Position numbers and translations under genes: made by a program | Notes under the pieces: model-generated | What the model was told of the DNA's origin: nothing | Seen by the model: the letters and a program-made list of their open reading frames with translations, nothing else | Databases searched by the model: none | Part shown: positions 8,393 through 18,805 of the stretch, one piece after another | Layout of the letters: each line of letters starts with the position of its first letter | Numbering within the stretch: the stretch's first letter is position 1 | Source of the DNA: Methylomonas methanica MC09 | GTDB taxonomy: Bacteria > Pseudomonadota > Gammaproteobacteria > Methylococcales > Methylomonadaceae | Length of the DNA: 64,000 nucleotides | NCBI RefSeq assembly: GCF_000214665.1 | Contig: NC_015572.1 | Location: 4,526,001 to 4,590,000 of the forward strand | Direction: 5' to 3'

Positions 8393-9868
8393 TTATGAAA
8401 CCCGTCTGCGTTTAGATATACCGGCCAGTGCCGCGCAACCGCTAAGCATCATCCAAAACGCCGGAGGTACCGGCACTGCGGCCAGCGTGAACGCGCTGCC
8501 CTGCACTCTCTCAAACCCGTTTAAGGCGAATTGATTGTTGAAAATCCCGATATCGAACAACGGCAGTGTTTGGTCATTCGAATACGCCGGATTACTCGAC
8601 CTGTTGTAGCCTCCAGTGGCTAACCCGAAATCGTAATTGGCGTTAATATAAAAATCCAGCATATCGACGCCGAATATTGCGTCAAAGACCAATTTTGAAT
8701 CGTTGGCAAAGGTGGCATCGACCCAATAGGTAGGCGTGACTTCGACCAGATCGGACAATAAGGTAATAGGCGGCAAATCGCTCAACAAACCGGAAAATGA
8801 TTGGGTTAGACCGATTCCCTCCAAGTCGACCCAGTCGGAGAAAATCAAATCCACCATCAAATTCGATTGCAAGGAAAAGTCTTGCTGCAGGCCCATTTGC
8901 AAGCCGGCGGTGATGTCGATCAATTCATAGCCTATATTGAAATCCACAAGACCCCAGTCGAAACCCACGCCAGTGCCTAATGCGGGATTTCCCGCCAATA
9001 TCAACTGATCGACGTCCATCTCGGCCGTCAATAAAGTACCGGTATCGGAACCGTGCAACGTGCCGCCGCTAACCACGCCGTTGGCATTGACGCTCCAATC
9101 CGGCCCTACGCTAATCGTGGTTGCTCCCACGCTGTATTCCAGCCCCTGATCGATACCCAACACCCGAAAAACGCCTGAGTTATCGCGGTTGAATGAGGCA
9201 ATTTCCGGTGTGTAATTGATATTGACCAGGGTTTTATAAGGGGCGTTACTCGTGTTATTGTCGGTATAGCCTTTGTTGCCCATCCGGTAATCGTGGTCTT
9301 TTAATATGCTGGGCTGAACCACATCGAATCGGGCGTAAGCCCCGGCATAGTAATCCAAAACACCGTCTATCCAGGCCGAGGCATTCGGGCTCTGGGTATT
9401 GAACGTAGAAGAATTCAACAGATTGGCATTGCCAAGCAGGTTAAACTGCTGCCCTTTGATAATCGTATCCGGCGCCGAAAAGCTGGCGCTATAGTTAAGC
9501 GCGGCATTAACCGAACCGCCGTCTACCTTTGCGCCAACGTTGATGCCGGTGCGTAAATCGTTCGAAAACAAAAAATAAGGATCGACACTGTAACCGCTCC
9601 GGGAAAATTTGCCGGGGTTGACCGTCAAGCTTCTGGAACCGGTGTCCACACCGATAAATTTGTTGTAGTTGAACAAAAATGCATCGCCGTCGCTCCAGAT
9701 GCTTTGCGGCGTTGTTGTAGAAAAATTTAACGCGCCAGAGCTGAATTCCACGGCCCACGCGTTGCTGGAAACTAACCCGACCGTCAAAGCCAAACCCGAC
9801 AGGGTAAGTGTTTGGCGCACGTGACGGGACAGCAGGAGAAGAGATATCTGATGGGTGCCCAAGTTCAT
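8393..9868 (-). CDS. PEP-CTERM-sorted surface/exported protein, function unknown
   Basis: A 491-residue exported protein. The start at ATG 9868 is preferred over one 28 codons upstream because it has a GGGGG-type ribosome-binding sequence and begins a signal peptide ending near NAWA. The mature part is rich in Asn, Gly, Ser and Thr with beta-type repeats. The C-terminus has the full sorting tripartite signal: VPVPPAFW, a hydrophobic helix, then KRRR. In other bacteria this is recognised by exosortase and cleaved during export with exopolysaccharide. No exosortase gene is in this window. The body of the protein is not recognised. Confidence 0.75.
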   Translation of the reverse strand: MNLGTHQISLLLLSRHVRQTLTLSGLALTVGLVSSNAWAVEFSSGALNFSTTTPQSIWSDGDAFLFNYNKFIGVDTGSRSLTVNPGKFSRSGYSVDPYFLFSNDLRTGINVGAKVDGGSVNAALNYSASFSAPDTIIKGQQFNLLGNANLLNSSTFNTQSPNASAWIDGVLDYYAGAYARFDVVQPSILKDHDYRMGNKGYTDNNTSNAPYKTLVNINYTPEIASFNRDNSGVFRVLGIDQGLEYSVGATTISVGPDWSVNANGVVSGGTLHGSDTGTLLTAEMDVDQLILAGNPALGTGVGFDWGLVDFNIGYELIDITAGLQMGLQQDFSLQSNLMVDLIFSDWVDLEGIGLTQSFSGLLSDLPPITLLSDLVEVTPTYWVDATFANDSKLVFDAIFGVDMLDFYINANYDFGLATGGYNRSSNPAYSNDQTLPLFDIGIFNNQFALNGFERVQGSAFTLAAVPVPPAFWMMLSGCAALAGISKRRRVS

Positions 9869-10233
9869 ATTACCCCCGAAAGCGCAAGGAATTAACCGAC
9901 TAAAAATTTCGACTGCGTCACAAAAATAACACTCGCTTTGCGACGCGGTCAAGCAAAATCCCCGCTGTTTTCTTGCCTCGAGAGCTGAAAATGCGGCGGC
10001 AACCCAAGCCCGTTGACGGTTTCGGCAGTCGAACGCCGTCTGACAAAATATGAAACGAATAGTTATATAGGGTTAATGGCGGGTTAAGCGTTCAGGCGCT
10101 CATACCTTTGTATAGAATAAAGTTCTGAAGAATTTCGACTTCGAATCGGATTACAATAGAGTCATTACATAATTATAAATCGCGACGATGCCCCCTCACG
10201 GATTATCCATCGTCTCTATCGGCAGGCACTATT
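9869..10233. promoter_or_regulatory. Divergent promoter region, PEP-CTERM gene / hemC
   Basis: About 365 bases between divergent starts. A TACAAT box at 10152-10157 is a plausible -10 element for hemC, with no good -35. The stretch around 10035-10180 is AT-rich. No gene or structured RNA is recognised. Confidence 0.4.
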
Positions 10234-11160
10234 TTGGCAGATAAAACAATTCGTATCGCAACCCGGCAAAGTCCGCTGGCGCTATGGCAGGCGGAGCATG
10301 TCGCGGCAAGATTGGCACAGGCATTTCCCGGCTTGAAAACCGAACTGGTAAAAATGGTCACACGCGGCGACAAGATATTGGATGCGCCGTTGGCCAAAGT
10401 CGGCGGCAAGGGCTTGTTCGTCAAGGAACTGGAGCAAGGCTTGCTGGAAGGTACAGCGGATATTGCGGTGCATTCCATGAAAGACGTGCCGGTGGAATTT
10501 CCGGATGGACTGCATTTGGCCGTGATCATGAACAGAGAAGACCCGACCGACGCCTTCGTTTCCAACCGTTACGGCAGCTTGGCCGATTTGCCGGCCAATG
10601 CCCGCATCGGCACTTCCAGCCTGCGCCGCCAGTGCCAGATTAAGGAAAAGTTTCCGCACGCGGAAATTTTGAGCCTGCGCGGTAACGTCAACACTCGTCT
10701 GGCCAAACTGGATGCAGGCGAATACGACGCTATAATTTTGGCCTCCGCCGGCTTGAAACGGCTGGGCATGGGAGAACGTATCACCGCACAGTTAAGCCCT
10801 GAAGAAAGCCTGCCAGCCATGGGTCAAGGCGCAATCGGCATCGAATGCCGTATCGATGATGCCGACATTCACGATTATTTAAAGGTGTTGCACGACGAAG
10901 CCACCAGCATACGCGTCGGCGCGGAACGCGCCATGAATGCCCGCTTGAACGGCGGCTGCCAGGTGCCGATTGCCGGCTTTGCCGAAATTCGAGCCGACAG
11001 GCTGTTCATGCGCGGACTGGTCGGCCATCCGGACGGCAGCGTCTTGTATCGCGCCGAAGCGGAACGCCCCCTGGCTGAAGCGGAACAATTGGGTATCGCT
11101 ATTGCCGATGCCTTGTTGGCCCAAGGTGCGGATAAAATATTGCGCGAGTTGTATCAATGA
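10234..11160 (+). CDS. hemC: Porphobilinogen deaminase (hydroxymethylbilane synthase)
   Basis: A 308-residue cytoplasmic enzyme that polymerises four porphobilinogens into hydroxymethylbilane. Visible landmarks: [13 protein letters not shown] at the start, the active-site loop [27 protein letters not shown], and the dipyrromethane cofactor cysteine in NGGCQVP at about residue 241. The start is TTG at 10234, since no ATG fits the conserved N-terminus. First gene of hemC-hemD-hemX-hemY, overlapping hemD by ATGA. Confidence 0.96.
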   Translation: MADKTIRIATRQSPLALWQAEHVAARLAQAFPGLKTELVKMVTRGDKILDAPLAKVGGKGLFVKELEQGLLEGTADIAVHSMKDVPVEFPDGLHLAVIMNREDPTDAFVSNRYGSLADLPANARIGTSSLRRQCQIKEKFPHAEILSLRGNVNTRLAKLDAGEYDAIILASAGLKRLGMGERITAQLSPEESLPAMGQGAIGIECRIDDADIHDYLKVLHDEATSIRVGAERAMNARLNGGCQVPIAGFAEIRADRLFMRGLVGHPDGSVLYRAEAERPLAEAEQLGIAIADALLAQGADKILRELYQ

Positions 11161-11939
11161 CCTTAAGCCTGCGCGGCGCAACCGTATTGGTAACGCGGCC
11201 CGCCGCCCAGGCCGACACGCTGTGCCGATTGATCGCGCAAGCGGATGGGCGGGCGTTACGATTCCCCACCCTGGAAATTCAACCGATCGACGTCGATAAT
11301 GCCTTAATTGAAAAAGCCTTGACGTGCAATTGGTTGATTTTTACCAGCTCCAATGCGGTGGATTTTGCGCTGAAGGCGTTCGGTGGCAAAATGGCGGGTG
11401 CTATGGCTGTAAAATTAGCGGCCGTCGGCCAAGCAACGGCGTCTGCCTTGCAAAAAGCCGGCTTACAAGTGACTTGCGTACCGAAAACAGAATTCAGCAG
11501 CGAAGGCCTGCTAGCTCAACCTGCCATGCAACAGGTTTCCGGCCAGCGCATCGTGATCGTGCGAGGCATGGGCGGCCGGGAAAAGTTGGAGCACACTTTA
11601 CGTGGCCGTGGCGCGGAAGTGGCATATCTGGAAGTTTACCGTCGTTGCCGTCCGGATATTAAATGCGATGAACTGATTCAGTCCTTGCGAAATCAACAGT
11701 TGAACGCTATCACCATTACCAGTGGCGAAGCACTACAAAATCTGTTGACCATGCTCGACCCGGCAGCCGCGAATCTGCTGCGTAAGCAGCCTTTAATCGT
11801 GGTGAGCGACAGAATCAGGCAATTGGCGCTTGAACTGGGTTTTGATCAGGTTGCAGTCAGTCCGCAACCAACGGATGCAGCAATTTTAGAGACATTGACG
11901 ACGTTATTGAACGGGGAAAACAGTGGCCGAAGTAATTGA
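11157..11939 (+). CDS. hemD: Uroporphyrinogen-III synthase
   Basis: A 260-residue protein of the two-lobed HemD fold. It closes hydroxymethylbilane into uroporphyrinogen III with inversion of ring D. The family is poorly conserved, but [13 protein letters not shown] at the N-terminus, the segment [14 protein letters not shown] and [12 protein letters not shown] are typical. Position between hemC and hemX, coupled by overlaps on both sides (4 and 17 bases), supports the call. Confidence 0.92.
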   Translation: MTLSLRGATVLVTRPAAQADTLCRLIAQADGRALRFPTLEIQPIDVDNALIEKALTCNWLIFTSSNAVDFALKAFGGKMAGAMAVKLAAVGQATASALQKAGLQVTCVPKTEFSSEGLLAQPAMQQVSGQRIVIVRGMGGREKLEHTLRGRGAEVAYLEVYRRCRPDIKCDELIQSLRNQQLNAITITSGEALQNLLTMLDPAAANLLRKQPLIVVSDRIRQLALELGFDQVAVSPQPTDAAILETLTTLLNGENSGRSN

Positions 11940-13101
11940 AGAAAAACAAGAAAAACCAGCCCCAACAGTGGTGGTAAAAAAGTCTCACGCCGGATTGTGG
12001 ATAGGCATAGTCGCCATTACTCTGGTAATCGCCCTGGCCGCCGCCGGTTTTTACTTCATGCATCAGTTACGCACCGTGCAGGATACCGAACACAGCCACG
12101 ACAATCTTAAGCTGATAGAAATAGACAAGGAATTGAACGGCCTGCAACAACAACTGTCCGGCATGCAGTCGCAAATCGCCAACCTCAACGCCGAAATGAC
12201 CGGTAAGGACAATCACTTTACCCAAACCTTGGCGGACTTCTCCAAACTGCACGAAGAGCATTTAGACACCGCCCGCAAAGAGCTGGCTGCTTCTATCCTG
12301 GCTTTGCAACGCCAACTGGGCAAAACCCGCGGCGACTGGTTACTGGCCGACGCCGAATATTTGCTGAGCGTGGCCAACCAGCGTTTGCACTTGGTGGGCG
12401 ATGTCGCCACTACGCGCGAAGCGCTGGAAGCCGCCGACCAACGCTTGCGGGAGAGCGGCGATGCGTCCGTATTCAAAGTACGCGAACAAATCGCCAAGGA
12501 AATCGCTTTGCTGAATAATGTCCAAGAGCCCGACATCGTTGGGATTTATGCCGGTATTCAGCATCTGCAATCGGCCGTGGAGGAGTTGTCCGTGTTTCTG
12601 CCGCATGCCGGCAAGGAACCCGAAAAAGCCGCCGCCCCGCAGGATCTCTCCGAACATGGCCATGAGATTCTGGACAAAGTGGCTAAACAACTGGAAGGCT
12701 ATGTGGTGTTGCGGCATACCGAACAGCAGGTCAACGCGGTTTTATCGCCGGAGGAAGCTCATTTCATCAAGCAACAACTGAAAGTACGGCTGGAAATGAT
12801 CGAAATTGCCCTGGTGCAGCAAAACGACACCCTGTTCACCAGTAGCATTGAAAATGCCAAGGAATGGTTGCTGAAAAATTTTGCGGAAAACCTGCAAACG
12901 GAACAATTCGTTACCGAACTGAACAAACTGTCCGGCGTGCAGCTGCATAGCCAATATCCCGATGTCAGCGGCTCCTTGAAACTACTCAAGGACATCGGCA
13001 AACTGCGACTGGAAACCGATAAAGCAGCGCTTTCCGACACCCCCGAGACACCATCGCCTGCCCCGGCCGGCAACGAGCAGCCGGCTAACGGCCAGCAATA
13101 A
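11923..13101 (+). CDS. hemX: HemX-like membrane protein of the hem operon
   Basis: A 392-residue protein starting with GTG at 11923 inside the end of hemD. A short charged cytoplasmic N-terminus is followed by one membrane segment at about 24-46, then a long coiled-coil-rich periplasmic domain (about 60-380) and a Pro/Ala-rich tail. This is the HemX architecture seen between hemD and hemY in Proteobacteria. It is often called uroporphyrin-III C-methyltransferase in databases, but no methyltransferase fold is visible; the role is structural or regulatory and not settled. Confidence 0.85.
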   Translation: MAEVIEEKQEKPAPTVVVKKSHAGLWIGIVAITLVIALAAAGFYFMHQLRTVQDTEHSHDNLKLIEIDKELNGLQQQLSGMQSQIANLNAEMTGKDNHFTQTLADFSKLHEEHLDTARKELAASILALQRQLGKTRGDWLLADAEYLLSVANQRLHLVGDVATTREALEAADQRLRESGDASVFKVREQIAKEIALLNNVQEPDIVGIYAGIQHLQSAVEELSVFLPHAGKEPEKAAAPQDLSEHGHEILDKVAKQLEGYVVLRHTEQQVNAVLSPEEAHFIKQQLKVRLEMIEIALVQQNDTLFTSSIENAKEWLLKNFAENLQTEQFVTELNKLSGVQLHSQYPDVSGSLKLLKDIGKLRLETDKAALSDTPETPSPAPAGNEQPANGQQ

Positions 13102-13113
13102 GCGGGCGGCGAC

Positions 13114-14364
13114 ATGAGAAACTTACTTTATTTTATTGCTTCCCTACTCTGCGCAGCAGCCGTAGCCTTTGCCTTGCACAATTGGCTGGCCCAACACAAC
13201 GATCCCGGCTATGTATTAATCGGGTTCGGGCATTGGTCCCTGGAAACCTCATTGACGGTATTTACCGTCGGGCTAGTGATCGGGTTTTTTGTTCTGTACA
13301 ATTTTTTTCGTCTGCTGGGCGTTTTATTGCGCCTGCCCGGCCAAATCTCCAAACGCCGCCGCAACATCAAATTCAACCGTTCTCAGGATGCCCTGATCGC
13401 CGGCCTGTTCGATGCGGCGGACGGCAATTGGGAAAGCGCCGAAAAAGTCTTGATCAAGCACGCGGCCAACAGCGGCGCGCCCTTGCTGCATTATCTGACA
13501 GCAGCCCGCGCAGCCCAATCCCGCGGCGCGCTGGATAAACGCGACGAATATCTGCAGAAGGCCGCCGAACAGTCGTCGGATAACAATATGACCGTCGGCC
13601 TGACCCAGGCTGAATTACACATGTCCGAGCAGCAATTCGAACAAGCCATAGAAACCTTGAGCAAGCTGCAATCCATCAATCCCGGCCATGGCCGGGTACT
13701 GAAAATGATGCATCAGGCCTATCAGCATATCGGCGACTGGGAAGGCTTGAGCAAGCTGCTGCCTTCGCTGCAGCAGAATAAAGTTTTGATGGAAACCGAA
13801 GTAAAACTGCTGCAAACCAAAGCCTATAGCAGTCAGCTGAAAAAAGCCGCGGCGCAAAATGATGAGGCCAGCATTCAAGCCAGCTGGGAGGAAATCCCCG
13901 ACCACATTAAATCTCTGCCGGGCATAGCCAACATTTACTTCGCCGCCATGATCGCCGCCGGTGCCGGCAGCCGCATCGAAGACGGCATCATCAAGCAACT
14001 GGGCAAACATTGGGATACCACCTTACTGGAACTGTACTCCAATATCGAAACCGATAACCTCCCCAGACAACTGCAAACCGCCGAACAATGGCTGGCCGTA
14101 TACCCGAACGACCCGACTTTGTTAAAAACCCTGGGCAAACTGGCGCAAAAAGTCGGCCAAATGGAAAAAGCCGAGCAATATTTATTGAAAAGTTTGAACC
14201 TGGAAGCGTCCGTAGGCGTTTGCCAGCTGCTGGGTGAAGTGATGTTTCAGAAAGACGACAAAGACAAAGCCTGCCTATATTTCAAACGCGGACTGGAGCT
14301 GGCATCCAAAGAGGTGCTCACGCAATTGGAAGAGCAAGCCCAGCCAGGACCAGCGCAAGCGTAA
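13114..14364 (+). CDS. hemY: HemY-like TPR membrane protein
   Basis: A 416-residue inner-membrane protein: two membrane segments (about 3-22 and 42-65), then a cytoplasmic TPR array. TPR-type pairs are seen around ALIAGLFDAADGNWESAEKV and later QMEKAEQYLLKSLNLE. It belongs to the proteobacterial HemY family, not the oxygen-dependent protoporphyrinogen oxidase of Bacillus with the same name. It probably scaffolds heme-pathway enzymes with HemX. It starts 12 bases after hemX and ends the operon. Confidence 0.88.
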   Translation: MRNLLYFIASLLCAAAVAFALHNWLAQHNDPGYVLIGFGHWSLETSLTVFTVGLVIGFFVLYNFFRLLGVLLRLPGQISKRRRNIKFNRSQDALIAGLFDAADGNWESAEKVLIKHAANSGAPLLHYLTAARAAQSRGALDKRDEYLQKAAEQSSDNNMTVGLTQAELHMSEQQFEQAIETLSKLQSINPGHGRVLKMMHQAYQHIGDWEGLSKLLPSLQQNKVLMETEVKLLQTKAYSSQLKKAAAQNDEASIQASWEEIPDHIKSLPGIANIYFAAMIAAGAGSRIEDGIIKQLGKHWDTTLLELYSNIETDNLPRQLQTAEQWLAVYPNDPTLLKTLGKLAQKVGQMEKAEQYLLKSLNLEASVGVCQLLGEVMFQKDDKDKACLYFKRGLELASKEVLTQLEEQAQPGPAQA

Positions 14365-14425
14365 CGCCGAATATTCAAAACCTCGGTTCGGTCGGGCGGC
14401 CAAGGTCTTCAAGGTAGCCGAAATC

Positions 14426-14466
14426 GTAGGCCGGAATAAGCCGAAAGGCGTTTTTGGCGGCTTACC
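14426..14466 (+). repeat. Degenerate GTAG-headed repeat
   Basis: GTAGGCCGGAATAAGC at 14426 begins a motif resembling the dispersed GTAGGCCGGAATAAGCG-type elements of many proteobacteria, followed by an imperfect complementary stretch. The stem is weak here, so it is probably a decayed copy. It lies just upstream of two better palindromes. Confidence 0.35.
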
Positions 14467-14486
14467 GTATTTATAAGTCAACCCCG

Positions 14487-14516
14487 GTAGCCTCGGTTAG
14501 CGAAGCGTAACCGAGG
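14487..14516 (+). repeat. REP-like element, GTAG head + 9-bp stem
   Basis: GTAG (14487-14490), then CCTCGGTTA (14491-14499), an 8-base loop GCGAAGCG, and TAACCGAGG (14508-14516). A GTAG head followed by a stem-loop is the known layout of REP elements mobilised by RAYT (TnpA-REP) proteins. It pairs with an inverted relative at 14551-14581. Confidence 0.7.
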
Positions 14517-14550
14517 GAAAATACTCACCGCCAAGAAAAGCTTAACATGC

Positions 14551-14581
14551 CCACGATTACGCTCACGCTAATCGTGGCTAC
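14551..14581 (-). repeat. REP-like element, inverted partner
   Basis: Read on the minus strand it is GTAG, CCACGATTA, loop GCGTGAGCG, TAATCGTGG. It matches the element at 14487-14516 in opposite orientation with paired (compensatory) stem changes. The two together look like a bacterial interspersed mosaic element. Confidence 0.7.
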
Positions 14582-14607
14582 GCGGGCTCAGTAGTCTCAT
14601 CGCTTCA

Positions 14608-14952
14608 TTATTTCGGCAAGATCGCGAGCAAACTTTCAGTTTGTTTAACTGCTGCTCGTTTATCGGTTACAGTGATTACTTCGGTTAGACTGTAATCGGC
14701 TACCGTTCTTAAACTCTTTATCTGTTGCAAAATATAGCCAACTCGTCTGTCCTGAGCGCTTGGGCTTTTTATCAACGCTGAAATTAGTTTGTTATGAACT
14801 CCGCCCTCTGCCAAATGATCGTGGCTGTAATTTGGATAGCAAGCATGATAGGCCGCATAGTAAGCCCGGCTTATCGAGTTCCTGATGTCTATTTCGCGAT
14901 CTTCTGGTAGCGATTTTGCAAAGTCCAGAAAGTCTCCGAATGTTACCGCCAT
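14608..14952 (-). CDS. HEPN-domain protein, candidate toxin
   Basis: A 114-residue helical protein resembling HEPN families. The N-terminal half has RNSISRAYYAAYHAC, in which R-AYYAAY-H fits the RX4-6H motif of HEPN ribonucleases. The C-terminal helix YILQQIKSLRTVADYSL is also typical. Its ATG overlaps by one base the stop of the upstream gene (TAATG), so the two are coupled. Codon use and base composition are more AT-rich than the flanking core genes. HEPN membership is likely; toxin activity is inferred. Confidence 0.65.
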   Translation of the reverse strand: MAVTFGDFLDFAKSLPEDREIDIRNSISRAYYAAYHACYPNYSHDHLAEGGVHNKLISALIKSPSAQDRRVGYILQQIKSLRTVADYSLTEVITVTDKRAAVKQTESLLAILPK

Positions 14953-15701
14953 TAGTTTTGACAGACCCGAAAGGCAACAGCAACATTGCCCAGATCAAAA
15001 TCGTTCGCCTCGGCCATTTTTTCGCAAAGCTCCAGATTCATATTGACTGTGGTATCGACATCGGCATTGGTTTCAATCCATTTAAATAAGCCATCTTCAG
15101 ATTTAATCAATGATACTTCTTCTATTCGGACTCCGTGTTTCAACCGAACGTCTTCCATAATTAACGATAGTTGGTGCCATGTTTCTACAGTGATTTTCAT
15201 TTGTAGCATGAATATAGCTTGCGAAAGGTAGTTCATAGTTTTCGATTCTAATTCTAGCATTCGTAATTTTTCTAATGTTTTTGAATGCTCAACTACTTTG
15301 TCATATAGGCCTAGAAAATAACTCGTGGTAATCGCTTCGGTCAAAAGTTCTGGTGAGTCCGGATATTTGAGCAATCCTTTGTTTAACCAGTCGTACGCAT
15401 CTTGATAACGTCCGAGGTTGAACAACGACGCAAAATAGCGAGAGTAATTTATAAACGAGCTATCTAAGCGAATAGCGTGTTCATGCTGCTTTTTACATTC
15501 ATCCAAATTTCCATCAAGACAAGCAATAATTCCATGAAGCGCTGCGGCAGTTGATGGATCAATGGCTTTAAGCTTATTGGCTTCTCGTTTGAACCTAGCC
15601 ACTTCAAATTCAGAAGGCGTTTTTTTAGACGCTAGGCACGCGCAGAATTCGTCGATCAGCTTATTTGAGATAGTTTGCGACTTTAGTGTCATTAAAGACA
15701 T
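14952..15701 (-). CDS. TPR-like protein coupled to the HEPN gene
   Basis: A 249-residue protein. The central part (about 45-165) shows TPR-like helical repeats, for example ALHGIIACLDGNLDECKKQHEHAI and YQDAYDWLNKGLLKYPDSPELL. The C-terminal 80 residues are unassigned. No signal peptide or membrane segment. First gene of a two-gene unit with the HEPN protein; it could be the antitoxin or a sensor for it. I do not recognise the family with certainty. Confidence 0.6.
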   Translation of the reverse strand: MSLMTLKSQTISNKLIDEFCACLASKKTPSEFEVARFKREANKLKAIDPSTAAALHGIIACLDGNLDECKKQHEHAIRLDSSFINYSRYFASLFNLGRYQDAYDWLNKGLLKYPDSPELLTEAITTSYFLGLYDKVVEHSKTLEKLRMLELESKTMNYLSQAIFMLQMKITVETWHQLSLIMEDVRLKHGVRIEEVSLIKSEDGLFKWIETNADVDTTVNMNLELCEKMAEANDFDLGNVAVAFRVCQN

Positions 15702-16021
15702 CCTGATTTATGGGTACGATAAGCGGGAGTTATTGTATAGCAGGCAAAGTAAACTTACTATTGCCTGTTTAACTGATGAGCTAGGTTATACGGATCGGCC
15801 AAAGGTGCGCCCAATTATCAACACAATCTCTACCCGTTATAAAGGCAATGTCGCAGTAGGCTTACCCTACACCTGGGCTTCACTTTATTTAACCCAGCCT
15901 ACATTTAAAGCTATCTCCAAATTGATTGTCTGATCAAGACTGTTAGAAAACATGACTTCCAGGGATCTATCGCATCTACGCCAATCCGCTCACGCCGATG
16001 ATCCTGTTTTTACCTATGCTG
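15702..16021. other. Intergenic region with decayed sequence
   Basis: About 320 bases between the start of the TPR gene and the end of ubiD. It holds the likely promoter for the TPR/HEPN pair, a GTAG-type palindrome at 15873-15902, and near 15960-16025 a short stretch that reads like the end of a broken gene but cannot be assigned. Confidence 0.4.
15873..15902 (-). repeat. REP-like element, third copy (degenerate)
   Basis: On the minus strand: GTAG (15902-15899), G, CTGGGTT (15897-15891), an 11-base loop, then AAGCCCAG. The stem contains one G-T wobble. It has the same GTAG-plus-hairpin layout as the elements at 14.5 kb but a different stem sequence. Confidence 0.45.
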
Positions 16022-17485
16022 TTAATTAAACAGCGTATCCCACATGGCATCCACTTTTTTCAGCACATCGTCCCGCATCACGATGGGTCTGCCCCACTCC
16101 CGGTTGGTTTCGCCCGGCCATTTGTTGGTGGCGTCGAAGCCCACTTTGGAGCCTAACCCGGACACCGGCGAAGCGAAATCCAGGTAATCGATCGGGGTAT
16201 TTTCCAGTATCGTCAAATCCCGGGCCGGATCCATGCGGGTGGTAATGGCCCAGATCACGTCCTGCCAATTGCGCACGTCGACATCCTCGTCCACCACGAT
16301 GACAAACTTGGTGTACATGAACTGGCGCAAATACGACCAAGTACCCAGCATCACCCGCTTGGCATGGCCGGCATATTGTTTCTTCATGCTGATCACCGCC
16401 ATCCGGTAGGAACAGCCTTCCGGCGGCAGGTAAAAGTCGACGATTTCGGGAAACTGTTTTTGCAGAATAGGCACGAATACTTCATTTAATGCCACGCCTA
16501 GAATCGCCGGCTCATCGGGCGGGCGGCCCGTATACGTGCTGTGGTAAATCGGTACCTGCCGCTGAGTGATGCGCTCCACGGTAAACACAGGGAACTCGTC
16601 GACCTCGTTGTAATAACCGGTATGGTCGCCGTAGGGGCCTTCCGGCGCGGTTTCGCCGGGATAGATAAAGCCTTCCAGGACGATTTCGGCACTGGCCGGC
16701 ACCTGCAAGTCGTTACTCAAACACTTGGCCACTTCGGTCTTGCTGCCGCGCAACAGGCCGGCAAAGGCATATTCGGACAAGGCGTCGGGCACCGGCGTCA
16801 CGGCGGCCAATATGGTCGCCGGATCGGCACCCAACGCCACCGCCACCGGGAACGGTTTGCCGGGATATTTTTCCTGCCATTCCTTGAAATCCAGCGCACC
16901 GCCGCGATGCGCCAGCCAGCGCATGATCAGCTTGTTTTTGCCTATGACTTGTTGCCGGTAAATGCCCAGATTTTGCCGGTCCTTATTGGGGCCTTTGGTA
17001 ATTACCAGCGGCCAGGTAATCAGCGGTGCCGCGTCTTCCGGCCAGCAGGTCTGGATGGGATACACCGACAAATCGACTTCGTCGCCGACGCGAATCACTT
17101 CCTGGCAAGGCGGCGAACCGACCAGTTTGGGCGCCATGTTCAACACTTGTTTGAAAGCCGGCAGTTTGTCCATGGCATCCTTGAACCCTTTGGGCGGATC
17201 GGGTTCTTTCAGATAGGCCAGCAATTCGCCGATACCGCGCAACTCAGAAACATCCTTAGCCCCCATGCCCATGGCCACCCGCTTGGGCGTGCCGAATAAA
17301 TTGCCCAACACGGCAATATTCGAGCCTTTTGGATTTTCAAACAACAAGGCCGGGCCGCCCTGTTTCAGCACCCGGTCGCATATCACGGTCATTTCCAGAT
17401 AAGGATCCACTTCCGCGCGGATACGCTTCAGCTCTCCCTGCTTTTCAAGTTGTTGAATGAAGTCTCTTAAATCTTTATATTTCAT
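16022..17485 (-). CDS. ubiD: 4-hydroxy-3-polyprenylbenzoate decarboxylase
   Basis: A 487-residue prenylated-FMN-dependent decarboxylase of ubiquinone synthesis. The N-terminus [22 protein letters not shown] is the UbiD beginning, so ATG 17485 is chosen over an in-frame TTG 12 codons upstream. Other landmarks: [26 protein letters not shown], and [11 protein letters not shown] with the conserved acid of the active site. Length equals E. coli UbiD (497). The prFMN synthase UbiX is not in this window. Confidence 0.95.
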   Translation of the reverse strand: MKYKDLRDFIQQLEKQGELKRIRAEVDPYLEMTVICDRVLKQGGPALLFENPKGSNIAVLGNLFGTPKRVAMGMGAKDVSELRGIGELLAYLKEPDPPKGFKDAMDKLPAFKQVLNMAPKLVGSPPCQEVIRVGDEVDLSVYPIQTCWPEDAAPLITWPLVITKGPNKDRQNLGIYRQQVIGKNKLIMRWLAHRGGALDFKEWQEKYPGKPFPVAVALGADPATILAAVTPVPDALSEYAFAGLLRGSKTEVAKCLSNDLQVPASAEIVLEGFIYPGETAPEGPYGDHTGYYNEVDEFPVFTVERITQRQVPIYHSTYTGRPPDEPAILGVALNEVFVPILQKQFPEIVDFYLPPEGCSYRMAVISMKKQYAGHAKRVMLGTWSYLRQFMYTKFVIVVDEDVDVRNWQDVIWAITTRMDPARDLTILENTPIDYLDFASPVSGLGSKVGFDATNKWPGETNREWGRPIVMRDDVLKKVDAMWDTLFN

Positions 17486-17612
17486 ACCTAGAGGGGAATA
17501 AACCGGAATGATGCCGATCAAAAAATAAAGCCGACAACAGCCGGCTTACCTTCTGACAGGAAACGCCTCGAAAGCCTTGGAGTTCGAGGCCGAACAAGGC
17601 AATGCTTAACGC

Positions 17613-17855
17613 TTACTCTTCGCCCGCCAACAACTCTTCCAGGCTGGGTAAGGACTGGTCGTTACGGGCACGGGCTTTGTAAACATCCACGAATTCCATA
17701 AAGGCTTGTTCAAGGTCTTCAAGTACTTCCTGCTCGTTTTCGACTTCTTCCTCGGGAATTTCTCCGGACTCCAGATAATCGTTCTGAATGGCGATTTCGC
17801 CGTTTAAAGACAGCAGGGCAAGGATTAAGGCGTTATTGGAAATATTCTCTGGCAT
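17613..17855 (-). CDS. Small acidic protein of unknown function downstream of ferredoxin
   Basis: An 80-residue acidic protein if it starts at MPENISNNALILALL (ATG 17855); longer in-frame starts exist at 17933 and 17990, the latter overlapping the ferredoxin gene by 8 bases. None has a strong ribosome-binding sequence. The C-terminal half is helical and rich in Glu (EEEVENEQEVLEDLEQAF). No function is recognised. Cotranscription with the ferredoxin gene is likely. Confidence 0.55.
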   Translation of the reverse strand: MPENISNNALILALLSLNGEIAIQNDYLESGEIPEEEVENEQEVLEDLEQAFMEFVDVYKARARNDQSLPSLEELLAGEE

Positions 17856-17982
17856 GACGGACTCGCTGGTTGGGATTGAAGAAGAGGTGGGCACACGTTG
17901 GTCGAATGAAAAACCGTGGTAATTGTAACGCATTGCAAGCCTGCCGATATCGGGTATCTGAAAACCCCGGTACCAGGGCCGC

Positions 17983-18747
<765 letters not shown>

Positions 18748-18805
18748 CTAAAGCATCCCGGCGATAAAAGCAGGCAAAAATCCGTTAAACCGCCACGTTT
18801 TAAAC

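Noticed and set aside
15562..15933. Open plus-strand frame of 123 codons
   Set aside because: Its first part is the antisense of the TPR gene and its end runs through intergenic sequence and a REP-like element. No ribosome-binding sequence or family match.
16541..17299. Plus-strand frame of 252 codons inside ubiD
   Set aside because: Antisense to a complete and well-conserved ubiD; composition is that of a GC-rich shadow frame.
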